A DNA stretch of 64,000 nt from contig JACVVK020000338.1 in assembly GCA_018292915.2 (NCBI GenBank), positions 338,501 through 402,500 on the forward strand, written 5' to 3'. Within the stretch, counting starts at the first letter, position 1; each line of letters begins with the position of its first letter. A program made the position numbers and the translations under genes. This DNA is from Batillaria attramentaria (taxonomy: Eukaryota > Mollusca > Gastropoda > Batillariidae). The notes under the pieces are model-generated. The model did no database searches. It was not told the origin of the DNA and saw nothing but the letters and a program-made list of their open reading frames with translations. This document shows positions 49,008 to 59,580 of this stretch, piece after piece.

Positions 49008-49797
49008 TCGTGATACGAACACCCATACATCATAAATGCAACATATAACAAACATTTTGCAAACATTTGGTAAATCTTTTGCGCGGCAAGAATGACAGAA
49101 AATTTCGCAAAAACACTCTTTCACTCGCAACTTCCTGGCGTTGCGGCGCTACACCGAGGCCTTTCAGCAACCCAGTGAACCCAGTACTTGTCCGGACTGG
49201 ACCGCCCTACACAAAGGGCAAATACTTCGGTAATAGTGACAACCAGCGTCAGAATGGCTGTTTGACGGTTTTCCGCTCATCAGCTACATCCCTGAACAGG
49301 AACAGACGTCAGTTTTCGTTTACGTCACAATTTATTTCTGACGGAAGCAACATACGCAATTTCAGTGGTTGACGTCATCAACCACTGAACAACGCATCAT
49401 CTACTCTATCAGAATTCTATCATTTCAATTAAAAACACAACTCACTATTATGGCAGGAACCAAGGAACCTGTCTATATGACGGACAGTTGTTACGATTTA
49501 AATTACAATGAATTTTAAAATACAACAATCTGGTTCCTGACATCCTCTCCCCCCCCCCCCCCCCCCCCCCCCCCCCCTGGAAAAGTCAAATCTTGAAATT
49601 AATTGAAAGAGTTTGTCAACTCTCACAAGAGAGATCTGAATCTGACTCACAGAAGTTGAGTTTCGAGTACAATACAAAATCGTGATACGAACACCCATAC
49701 ATCATAAATGCAACATATAACAAACATTTTGCAAACATTTGGTAAATCTTTTGCGAGGCAAGAATGACAGAAAATTTCGCAAAAACACTCTTTCACT
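49008..49797 (+). repeat. A-B-C-A' block of U5
   Basis: A is 49008-49125, B 49126-49539, the C tract 49549-49577 (29 bases) and A' 49680-49797. Confidence 0.9.
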
Positions 49798-49860
49798 ACT
49801 GGATGGATGGTCTGCTGTAAAATCTCTGCTCTATATACATACAACTCGCTGTAAACATGA

Positions 49861-50369
49861 CTAAGTTGGACACCTAGACAACGCATCAGCTTCTACGTTG
49901 GAACAGCCTGCAATGGGTACAACGTGAAAACTGAACTCCTGCAGAGCCAAAGCCCACCGCATGAGCCTGCTGTTGCGGAGTTTGCTCTCCTGCAAGTATG
50001 ACAGTGAACGATGATCTGTCTCCAGTGAGAAAGTCCTGCCAAAGAGATATCTGGAAAACTTACCCACTGCCCAAACAATTGCGAGACATTCTTTCTCCAC
50101 CACTGCGTATTTGGTCTCTCTGTCAAGCAACTTCCTGCTAGCATACGCTATGGGATGAAAATCACCGTCCTGTGCTTGTTGCAGTAACACTGCTCCCAAA
50201 CCCGTATTGGAAGCATCAGTCCAAAGTGTAAACGGACGACTGGAAGCATGAGAACAGGGTCAGATGATAGAATCAACTGAACGGCCTCCAGAGCTTTCTG
50301 ACATTCGTGTGTCCATTTGACCTTTGCTGGCTTACCTTTCTTTGTGAGCTCTGTCAATGGAGCCACCAA
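49861..50369 (-). pseudogene. pol: RT connection and RNase H, frameshifted, U5
   Basis: The frames and the break are the same as in U1. Confidence 0.85.
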
Positions 50370-51054
50370 AGAACTGTAATTTGGAACGTAGCGACGGTAA
50401 AACCCCGATCAGCCCCAGAACTGAACGCACCTGTTTCTTCGTCCTTGGGATTTGCAACTGCAACATCCTTTCTACCTTTTCAGGCACTGGGCGTAACATA
50501 CCCTTACCCACTACATGACCGAGAAACGCAAGTTCTCTGAAGCCTGTTTCAACTTTGGAAGGTCTGGCTGTTAACCCATTTTCACGAAGACGTTGCAAGA
50601 TTTTGCGTACTGCCTCTGGATGCGATGTCCAATCGACTGTACCGACCAGTACGTCATCAAAGAAAGATACAGCGTTTAGTTCATCCAAACAAAGTTTTCT
50701 CATGAGTCTAGCGAACGTGTCTGGCGCTGAAACCAGACCAAAAGGCATGCGTACGAACTGGAACTCCCCTTGTGGAGTCCGGAACGCAGTTTTCGGCCTA
50801 TCTTCCTCAGCGACCTGTATCTGCCAGTAACCCTTTGCTAGGTCGAGTTTCGTGAAATAGTTGTACTCACGCAGCTGTGCGAAGAGTTCCTCGACGTCCG
50901 GAATCGGCTCCATGTCTGGAACTGTAACTGCATTGAGCTTCCTGAAGTCCAAACAAAAACGAATGGAATTATCGGGCTTCTTCACGAGCACGTAGGGAGC
51001 ACAGCAGGGTGATGAAGACCTCTCGATGACACCCATGGCGAGCATATTGTCCAC
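50332..51054 (-). pseudogene. pol: Reverse transcriptase fragment, U5
   Basis: The frame is the same as in the other units. Confidence 0.88.
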
Positions 51055-52585
51055 TTCCTTCTTTACCGCGTCGAGTGAAGCGAAGGGAACAGGTTACTGC
51101 TTCACCTGGACTGGAACTGACGTCGTCAACTGTATCCAAATGCACCCGCGCTACTGGGTAAGATAAAATCTCTCCCCCAAATGCAGTACAGTGACGTATC
51201 TCTCCGGTATACTGATCTTCGGACAGAAGCGACTTCCGTACACCCACAGTCGTACAAACCGAGTCCAAGAGAACCTTCACCTCCTGATCATTCAAAGTAC
51301 CTGAACAGGTTTCCAAAGCGTCATTAACATCTATCGGCTTCTGGAATAATGACGTCACTTTGAGAGGAAAATGACCGCACGGCTTGTACAATGTACTTAC
51401 TTCACCACACTGATGACAATTCGACATTGGGATGCATAGACCCACTGACGAAGACTGAGACTGCTTCTGCTTGGACGGACAATCCTTAGCCCAGTGACCA
51501 AACTTCCTGCATGATCTACACTGATTAGAATCAAGATCCGCACTCACCTGAGGCTGAGACTGGTTGATTCCACCACGACCATGAAATCGACCTCGTCCCC
51601 CTCGACCCTGACCTGGACCTCCACGATGAATAGTCGACGACGGTTGAGTCTTTGGGACGACAGCAGCAGCAACCGAAGTCCATGCGTCAGCACCGGCCTT
51701 CCTTGCGAACGACTTTCCTGGATTTGCATCCTTGTAGAGATCAGCTTTCTCCGTGATCTCGTCTACGTTCTTGCATCCAAGCTGCTTAAGGTGTGAAACA
51801 ATATCTCTGGTACACGATTGAAAGAACTGTTCACGTAAGATTAAATCAGTCAAACCCTCAACTGACAAATCAAACCACCTGTGAAAATCTCTCTTCATCC
51901 GTTCTGTGAAGGAGAGAAAGGTTTCACCCGCTTCTGGTCGTGCAGCTCGAAAACGAGAACGAAATCCCTCCTCTGTACACTGAAACTGCCTGAGAAGACC
52001 CTCTTTCAAGTCTTTGTTGGAGTCTGCCTTAGCAAGAGAAAGAGACTGAAAAACATCTAATGCTTTTCCCGATAATTTGGACGCTAATACCACAGCCCAC
52101 TCAGACTCTGGAATACTGCACGCGAGTGCGTGCTTTTCAAATCGAAACAAATATGCATCAATGTCTGACGACTTTTCGTCAAACTCGAAGAGCTTCAACT
52201 TACTCAAATAAGAAATCGAAGCATTCGCCTTAGCTGACTTCTGACTAACTCCAAGGCGCATCCGTTCCAGTTCTAACTGGTGTTCACGCTCAGCTTGTCT
52301 GTCTCTAGCGAACCTTTCAGCTTCCGCATCCTGAACTAGCCTCCTACGCTCAAGCTCACTATCATAAAAGTTCGCCAACTTCTCACCTTTCAAGCCCATT
52401 CTTTCTCCAAGGAGCAAGACCTCCTCGACTGTGTCGGGTAGACGTGATGTCTCTCCAGCTGACATCGCGCCAACCAATTTTGGAGTCACAACCTGAGTCA
52501 TACCCCGACCAACACCTGCAAACTTTGGAGTAACAGGATCTGCCATAACTACACTCAAAACGACGGCGACCACCAGTAACCCCAT
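50969..52585 (-). pseudogene. gag: Gag-protease of gypsy fragment, U5
   Basis: The 538 codons match U1 and U4. Confidence 0.85.
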
Positions 52586-52899
52586 ATACTAATTAAACTA
52601 TCCACCTATATACAAAACAGTGTTCCGTTGAGTGCGTCTGTGAGCCCGCAAGCCCCCATAAAGCAGATAACGGTTTCTATGTACCACTGAGTACTCACAT
52701 GCCAACCTGCATCACGTCAGCATGGCTAAAGGTTTCTACATGGTGTGAGCAGTGCGATTGGTCTACATCTCGGCTGAGAGGTTACAGCAGACGACTGAAA
52801 TTGAAAAATGACAGAGAAAGTGCAAGTCAAATTTGCCTGCTAATTCAAACAAGGGAACACAGAACAAGGACGAGGACGTTTTCAAAAGGGGGGTCACCA

Positions 52900-53390
52900 A
52901 GTTGTCACGACCCTGTCCTGCGTTCCGCGTAAACACACATTCACACTCACTATCACATTCACGTACATACCACACACAATCGTGCACAGTTACACAGGGG
53001 CATACAAGGGTACAATCATACAAACATTTATTACCCCATACAAGTACAATCACACTAACATGTATTTCCCCATACAAACAAAGAGAAAGAGGTGCGAGGT
53101 TTCCAACCGACTATCACGGTTACTAAAGCTCGACTAATGAAAAACACCCTGTCAGTGCTCTCAGTCAAGAAAAGTATACAAAGTATTCACTATTTTAGTT
53201 CCTGATTGTTTAAGAATGTGGCTCTAAAGACAGTTAGAGTATACTTATGAGTTTATTATATAAAAAAAAAACCAAGAAGGCGAACAATCCCACGAAGACA
53301 GGATTTACGTAGTCACTTCTTCGTGGCTGTCGGCGACACTTTTCCTGATGTAGATACTGTCGTAGCTAATATGATATTCCAACGGTAACT
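52900..53390 (-). mobile_element. LTR-a, U5 (491 bp)
   Basis: It has the same termini and stem as U1 and is the only LTR left in this unit. Confidence 0.75.
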
Positions 53391-53476
53391 TCCTGGCGTT
53401 GCGGCGCTACACCGAGGCCTTTCAGCAACCCAGTGAACCCAGTACTTGTCCGGACTGGACCGCCCTACACAAAGGG

Positions 53477-53538
53477 TTAGTTAGTTAGTTATTTAGGGCT
53501 TAACGCCGCGCAAGCCACAAAGGCTAATTCGCGGCTAT
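53477..53538. mobile_element. 62-bp insertion, U5
   Basis: The target duplications are 53466-53476 and 53539-53549. It has the GCCGCGC variant. Confidence 0.75.
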
Positions 53539-53763
53539 TACACAAAGGGCAAATACTTCGGTAATAGTGACAACCAGCGTCAAAATGGCCGTTTGACGGT
53601 TTTCCGCTCATCAGCTACATCCCTGAACAGGAACAGACGTCAGTTTTCGTTTACGTCATAATTTGTTTCTGACGGAAGCAACATACGCAATTTCAGTGGT
53701 TGACGTCATCATCTACTCTATCAGAATTCTATCATTTCAATTAAAAACACAACTCACTATTAT

Positions 53764-53853
53764 GGCAGGAACCAAGGAACATGTCTATATGACGGACAGT
53801 TGTTACGATTTAAATTACAATGAATTTTAAAATACAACAATCTGGTTCCTGCC
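53764..53853. mobile_element. MITE-like piece at end of B', U5
   Basis: It has the same arms and the U1 variant base. The following CCAACAACAG matches U2 and U3. Confidence 0.5.
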
Positions 53854-55290
53854 AACAACAGTCTGTGTACAAACCGCCAGAAAAACGCACTTTTGCCTCT
53901 CTCAAGCGAGATTGCGCTTCTCCTTTAATGGGCTGATTAAATCGCGGTTTTCTTGACATCATTCGATGTGTCTATATCAAATCAACCACACAAACACGCA
54001 TTGAAATTTTTCCTGCCAATAGTCTGTGTAGAAACCGCCAGTAAACACACTTTCGCCTCTCCCAATCACCCCTACATTTTTAGTAACAAAAGGCTCTACT
54101 ACTCACATTTATTGGAGAAAAAAATCGTAATGCACGTTTTTCTGGTGTATACAAACGAATGAAATGGTAATCAAAGAACCGCGATTCTATCGGCCAATTT
54201 TGAGGAAAACGGCGTTATTTCTTGTTTCAAGCACAAATGTGCTTGTCTGTGAGAAAAGGAAGTGATTTGGCGCAAGATCGCGCTTTTCCAGTACGGCCGC
54301 AATGTGAATAGCCAACTTCAACTGCTGATATCTCTGCCAATTTTAGTAGTAGAGCTTTCATTCTTATTTTGAATTAAACTGCATAACCAGTAGATTGCAG
54401 TGATATGTAAATCTCAAAATTGATAACTTTGGACTTATGGTCCCTTTTGTTAGAACGGGTCACATTTTTCCTGCCAATAGTCTGTGTAGAAACCGCCAGA
54501 AAAACGCGCTTTTGCCTCTCTCAATCAGCCCTACATTTTTCGTAACAAAAGGCTCTACTACTCACATTTATTGGAGAAAAAAATCGTAATGCACGTTTTT
54601 CTGGTGTATACAAACGAATGGAATGGTAATCAAAGAACCGCGATTCTATCGGCCAATTTTGAGGAAAAAGGCGTTATTTCTTGTTTCAAACACAAATGTG
54701 CTTGTCTGTGAGAAAAGGAAGTGATTTGGCGCAAGATCGCGCTTTTCCAGTTCGGCCGCTATGTGAATAGCCAACTTCAACTGCTGATATCTCTGCCAAT
54801 TTTAGTAGTAGAGCTTTCATTCTTATTTTGAATTAAACTGCATAACCAGTAGATTGCAATGATATGGAAATCTCAAAATTGATAACTTTCGACTTATGGT
54901 CCCTTTTGTCAGAACGGGTCACATCTTTCCTGCCAATAGTCTGTGTAGAAACCGCCAGAAAAACGCACTTTTGCCTCTCTCAAGCGAGATCGCGCTTCTC
55001 CTTTAATGGGCTGATTAAATCGCGGTTTTCTTGACATCATTCGATGTGTCTGTATCAAATCAACCACACAAACACGCATTGAAATTTTTCCTGCCAATAG
55101 TCTGTGTAGAAACCGCCAGTAAACGCACTTTTGCCTCGCTCAATCACCCCTACATTTTTCGTAACAAAAGGCTCTACTACTCACATTTATTGGAGAAAAA
55201 AATCGTAATGCACGTTTTTCTGGTGTATACAAACGAATGGAATGGTAATCAAAGAACCGCGATTCTATCGGCCAATTTTGAGGAAAAATT
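53854..55290 (+). repeat. Truncated direct D array of U5
   Basis: Two and a half subrepeats are present. It stops at GAGGAAAAA and joins TTTAGCTGAAATG of the T region. Confidence 0.85.
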
Positions 55291-55577
55291 TAGCTGAAAT
55301 GTAACGCACGTGTTTGAGGGTCGGTTTGCGTTTGACCCCCCTTTTTACGCTACGCCTGAAAAACAGCTGTTTTACTCTGTCTCTTTTCCGGGTTACAGCG
55401 TGAACGACAGATGTCGTACAGATCTAAATTTGGTACCAAACTAAAGAGGAAAACCTGTAGTTTTATATTCTTCCGTTCAAAAATTAACGTAGAAGTCGAA
55501 AAAAGGAAGAATACAGTCGCCTTCATCTGCAGTTTTCACGGCATAACATTAAAAAATAACTCGCTGTCGCTGCTGTC
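55291..55577 (+). other. Second part of T region, U5
   Basis: It corresponds to U1 from about 10818 onward. The first part of T is missing here and appears later at 56146. Confidence 0.7.
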
Positions 55578-55783
55578 TGTTTTTGTTTTGTTTTGTTTTT
55601 TTGTTTTTTGTTGTTTTTGTTTTGTTTTTTCTTTCTTTTTCTGCTTTATTGGTATGTGTGTCTTTTTTTTTTCTTTTTTTTTTTTATTGTTTTGTTTTGG
55701 TTTTCTTCCGTTGGTTGATTGTGTACGTATGTTATGTCTATCATATATGTGCAAAATGTGAAAAAAAAAAGAAAAAAAAAAGA
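55578..55783. repeat. Oligo-T/oligo-A tract, U5
   Basis: It has the same layout as in the other units. Confidence 0.85.
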
Positions 55784-55805
55784 ACTCAATAGCCAACCAG
55801 TTTAA

Positions 55806-55887
55806 CTCTTTGACGACGGAGCGCAATTTCTGACACACGATTTCCTATAGGAAATCGTGTGTCAAAAATTGCGCTCCGTCGTCAGAG
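55806..55887. mobile_element. Full palindromic TTAA MITE (piggyBac-like), 82 bp
   Basis: TTAA at 55802-55805 and 55888-55891 flank an element that is one near-perfect palindrome. The left arm starts CTCTTTGACGACGG, the right arm in reverse starts CTCTGACGACGG, and the centre is CCTATAGG. Only a two-base gap and one mismatch separate the arms. The TTAA target and the C-rich/TTTG start match piggyBac-type elements. The uninterrupted TTAA site is at 63056-63059 in the inverted arm. Confidence 0.85.
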
Positions 55888-55891
55888 TTAA

Positions 55892-55932
55892 CGTACCTAG
55901 ACCAATTCCCAGTCGAATGAGATATCAGGTTA
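55892..55932 (+). repeat. Short flank piece after MITE 1, U5
   Basis: CGTACCTAGACC to TCAGGTTAA is the start of the flank block, cut off by the joined D segment. Confidence 0.8.
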
Positions 55933-56145
55933 AGGCGGCGGTACTGGAAAAGCGCGATCTTGCGCCAAATCACTTCCTTTTCTCACAGACAAGCACATTT
56001 GTGTTTGAAACAACAAATAACGCCTTTTTCCTCAAAATTGGCCGATAGAATCGCGGTTCTTTGATTACCATTCCATTCGTTTGTATACACCAGAAAAACG
56101 TGCATTACGATTTTTTTTTTCTCCAATAAATGTGAGTAGTAGTAG
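55933..56145 (-). repeat. Inverted D segment, U5
   Basis: It starts at GGCGGCGGTACTGG and runs to AGTAGTAGTA like the end of inverted D segment 2 in the other units. Confidence 0.85.
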
Positions 56146-56420
56146 GCATAGGCAGCATGACGCTTTTGCTGTGACTTCGCGGAAAAGCACGCGATTTTGG
56201 TGGATTTCTAACCGCGGTCTGTGCTGCGGCTTCTGCAAAGACTTTTATAAATTATACATCAAAAGAAAGCACATTGTCTCCTCTTTTCAACCACTGTACT
56301 TGTGTATTTGTGGGCGGCCGGTGAGATGAGCACGTAGCTGAAATGTAACGCACGTGTTTGAGGGTCGGTTTGCGTTTGACCCCCCTTTTTACGCTACGCC
56401 CGAAAAACAGCTGTTTTACT
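56146..56420 (+). other. First part of T region, U5
   Basis: It overlaps in content with 55291-55577 (both have CTGAAATGTAACGCACG). It ends at CTGTTTTACTC, where ACTC is shared with the joined ACTCAATAGCC. Confidence 0.75.
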
Positions 56421-56439
56421 CAATAGCCAACCAGTTTAA

Positions 56440-56668
56440 CTCTTTGACGACGGAGCGCAATTTCTGACACACGATTTCCTATAGGAAGGGCGGTCTCCAT
56501 TCGTGAATACGTTCTAGCCACAAACCAGTAGAACTCAAACACAGACGGGTAGTAAGTTAACTCCAAGTCTGGTCGCCCATACAGCTGGTTCGTGACTTGG
56601 TGCGCTATCATGGATGATGTGTTTCCTATAGGAAATCGTGTGTCAAAAATTGCGCTCCGTCGTCAGAG
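56440..56668. mobile_element. Palindromic TTAA MITE with insert, 229 bp
   Basis: TTAA is at 56436-56439 and 56669-56672. Both arms equal those of 55806-55887. The centre is opened by 134 bp, with TTTCCTATAGGAA present on both sides (56475-56487 and 56622-56634). Confidence 0.85.
56488..56621 (-). pseudogene. Exon-like fragment inside the MITE
   Basis: On the minus strand a single frame runs through the whole insert, with codon use unlike the surrounding AT-rich repeats (GTC, ACG, AAC, CAG, CTG, GAG, TTC, TAC, GTG). It encodes about 44 residues containing HQVTNQLYGRPDLELTYYPS and FEFYWFVARTYSR. It is rich in aromatic residues, as in a conserved enzyme or repeat domain. I do not recognise the family. 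No splice sites can be defined because the ends are cut by the MITE. It could be a captured piece of a host gene or chance. Confidence 0.5.
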
Positions 56669-56672
56669 TTAA

Positions 56673-58590
56673 CGTACCTAGACCAATTCCCAGTCGAATG
56701 AGATATCAGGTTAATGTTTGGAGCTTCAAATTACACGAAGGGGCATTTTCAGAGGTATAAAATTTGAAGTATCTCTATCACAATTTCATTATTCTCAGTT
56801 TTTCTGTGTCATAGTATGCACAGACTGTAAAAAACATTTTCAGTTGGACAGAATTCAAAATGTGGCCACTACTCGGCCTCAAAAACATTAGAATAGCGAA
56901 ACTGTTCCGTACGGAGCATAGAAGAAAGTAGTGGCAGAAGTATTTTTCTCATTTCTCAGCAACCGTTGATACAAAGGTCACCAAATTTGGTACAGGAATG
57001 GTTGCTATAACGGTCTTTTACGTCTCTTAATTTTGATGACCTTGCTAACAAGTCAAGGTCACGGGATTATATTGATTTGTCCATAAACGGATTTTTTTAT
57101 TTGAAATGTGGCATTTTTTCAATAACCAGAACCACGAGACACACAAAACTTGGCACAATACTTGGCGGTGTAAAGATCTTTTAAAGATCTCATTTTGAAT
57201 GACCTTGATCTTTTAAAACAAGATTTTGGGTGAAATTTCAGAAACTGAGATTTTTTATTGAATTTGACAACTGCTGAGCACCAGCAACCACCAGAATATA
57301 AAGCACTTCGAGTTTGTAAAACGATATTTGAAACAAACTTATTTGAATGGGCTTCCCCAGAGGTCAAGGTCACATTGGTTTGGAAAAGAAATTCTGGATC
57401 TAAAAAAGTGACTGAAAATTTCGCACCATTACGAATAATGGCAAGGCCTTTCTTACTAATTCAGCACCGTGACCTTTCCAAAATGTCAAGGCCATGTTCA
57501 CATTTGAAATATAAGGGTTTCTGGCATTTTATTGATACTAATTTTGTTTATTGTGCGCTCAAAACAGCGATGGTCACATGGATTTGACTTCCGCCGGCGA
57601 TACTGATGACGGTAGCTCTGCCCTGTTCCGGATTCTGAGGAAGAGGCACACTCTGACTTGCTAAATTTTGTTCCAGGACATGCTGCCTCAGGTCAACCGA
57701 TTCCATTAAACAAACAGATAAACATGCATGAAAAAACTGAGGTAGGGGTGATCTCGTTTGTCGATATATAACCCTTGGAGGCTCAAGAATACTTCATTTC
57801 AAGAAAATCATTTCATTTGAATCAAATGAGCAAGTAGAGCATATTCATCATTTTCTATTGATATCTGACCTTGACCTTTAGACAAGGTCGTTCAACGGCG
57901 CATGTTTAAACCCTCTTTCATGAGAAATGTCACACTGTGATGAGTTTTGTGTGGTTGGCGTTAATCATTACTTATGCCCGAATACTGTGACCTTGACTAT
58001 TAGCCGAGGTCATTTAAGATGTGTAATCGTTATGATGACCTTTGACTTTGAACTTTTAGAAGAGAATTAGCCCCCCACTTCTGGCACGTTTTAGCTAATA
58101 TCCTGTAAAGAGTGTGTCTCAGGTATGTTTTTCTATAGCGCGGCGGTTCTGTTGGACCTTGTGGGCCTTTGAAGGTCAAGCTGGCAGCCATTTTGAATGA
58201 CAGTTATCTTGAATATACATGGATGTACCTAACACACCCACGCTGTCCTGTCTGTCAATTCTGATATTCTGAAATTCTGAGACTTCAATCAACGATTGTG
58301 TGGTCAGTCCTAACTATAGTCACCCTACTAGCGGCCATCGTGAAAAAGCAGCCAGGATGCTAAGGGATAAAATAAGGTTACCTATATTGCATCTCATTTC
58401 TACGTCATTTTTCTCTAATGTCACCAAAATTTACAAACATCGTAGCAACAACTTTGAAATGAGAAGGATTTTATTTAACATTTCTGATATATTTTGGCCA
58501 TTTCCTCTATAAAATTTAAGACCATACAGCAGCCTCGTTTTCGATTCTATCGAGATTTAAAAAAAAAATTGTCACTCTTCGCGTACAATT
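56673..58590 (+). repeat. AGGTCA-rich flank between U5 and U6
   Basis: It has both edge-specific insertions: ATATCCTGTAA near 58098 and the CTAGCGGCCAT stretch near 58328. The final 110 bp or so before block A are deleted, joining GTACAATT to TCGTGATACG. Confidence 0.85.
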
Positions 58591-59225
58591 TCGTGATACG
58601 AACACCCATACATCATAAATGCAACATATAACAAACATTTTGCAAACATTTGGTAAATCTTTTGCGAGGCAAGAATGACAGAAAATTTCGCAAAAACACT
58701 CTTTCACTCGCAACTTCCTGGCGTTGCGGCGCTACACCGAGGCCTTTCAGCAACCCAGTGAACCCAGTACTTGTCCGGACTGGACCGCCCTACACAAAGG
58801 GCAAATACTTCGGTAATAGTGACAACCAGCGTCAGAATGGCTGTTTGACGGCTTTCCGCTCATCAGCTACATCCCTGAACAGGAACAGACGTCAGTTTTC
58901 GTTTACGTCACAATTTATTTCTGACGGAAGCAACATACGCAATTTCAGTGGTTGACGTCATCAACCACTGAACAACGCATCATCTACTCTATCAGAATTC
59001 TATCATTTCAATTAAAAACACAACTCACTATTATGGCAGGAACCAAGGAACCTGTCTATATGACGGACAGTTGTTACGATTTAAATTACAATCAATTTTA
59101 AAATACAACAATCTGGTTCCTGACATCTTCTCCCCCCCCCCCCCCCCCCCCCCCTGGAAAAGACAAATCTTGAAATTACAAGAGAGATCTGACTCACAGA
59201 AGTTGAGTTTCGAGTACAATACAAA
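57540..59225 (+). repeat. Partial macrosatellite unit U6 (array edge)
   Basis: It contains the flank, A, B and a shortened C. A', the gypsy element and everything to their right are absent, and the sequence passes directly into the inverted junction. About 110 bp of the flank just before A is deleted near 58590. It keeps a short stretch near 58328-58343 (CTAGCGGCCAT...) that U1-U5 lack but the inverted arm has. Confidence 0.93.
58591..59225 (+). repeat. A-B-C block of U6, without A' and gypsy
   Basis: A is 58591-58708, B 58709-59122 and the C tract 59132-59154 (23 bases). Block C is shortened by internal deletions (for example TGAAATTACAAGAG) and ends at the left inverted arm. This is the only copy that never shows A', the gypsy fragment or B'. 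Confidence 0.9.
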
Positions 59226-59369
59226 ATTTACACAGTATTTTGATTTTTTGGCAGTCTAAATATTTAAAAAACCAATGAACACACCGCTGTTTCCTTTCTG
59301 TCTTGGGTACGTGGAGTAGTTGTGAGTTCAAAGTATGAGTGCTGGATGTGTGTGTCCGTTTACGTCATC
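59226..59369 (+). repeat. Left arm of 144-bp inverted repeat
   Basis: It begins ATTTACACAG directly after block C of U6 and ends at GTTTACGTCATC. Pairing with 61170-61313 appears perfect. Confidence 0.95.
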
Positions 59370-59580
59370 TTTACCAGACCAACAAAACTCCGTGTTCTTA
59401 AGAACGTTGAAGGCACTTTCACCGACACCGTATTTAAAAAAAAAAAAATGAATATCTCTGGAACTAAACATGCTAGAACCTTATTTCTTTTTGTGCTGTG
59501 CTCAGAAGGATTAGTTCTACGAAAGTACACCACTTTCCGTGCTCATTTTTCTGTTTTTATTTTTGGCCGCCTGTACCTAG
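59330..59580 (+). repeat. Diverged direct repeat, copy 1
   Basis: It shares ordered words with 60930-61165: TTGTGAGT, GTGTGTCCGTT, TTCTTAAGAACGTT, TATCTCTGGAAC, ATGCTAGAACCTTA and GTTAGTTCTAC-like text. The spacing is similar but there are many substitutions. It appears to be a much older duplication than the macrosatellite. A translated frame of about 120 codons across it looks spurious. Confidence 0.6.

Larger units (their letters stand above)
49798..53390 (-). mobile_element. Dead Ty3/gypsy (Gmr1-like) fragment, U5
   Basis: It has the same structure. LTR-a is 52900-53390. A C-to-A change is seen near 52848. Confidence 0.9.
47876..57539 (+). repeat. Macrosatellite unit U5 (9664 bp), rearranged
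   Basis: The left half matches U1. At about 55290 the D array breaks off and joins the second half of the T region, so both solo LTRs and their inverted D segments are missing. After the first palindromic MITE a second piece of inverted D plus the first part of T follows, ending at a second MITE that contains an exon-like insert. Confidence 0.95.
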
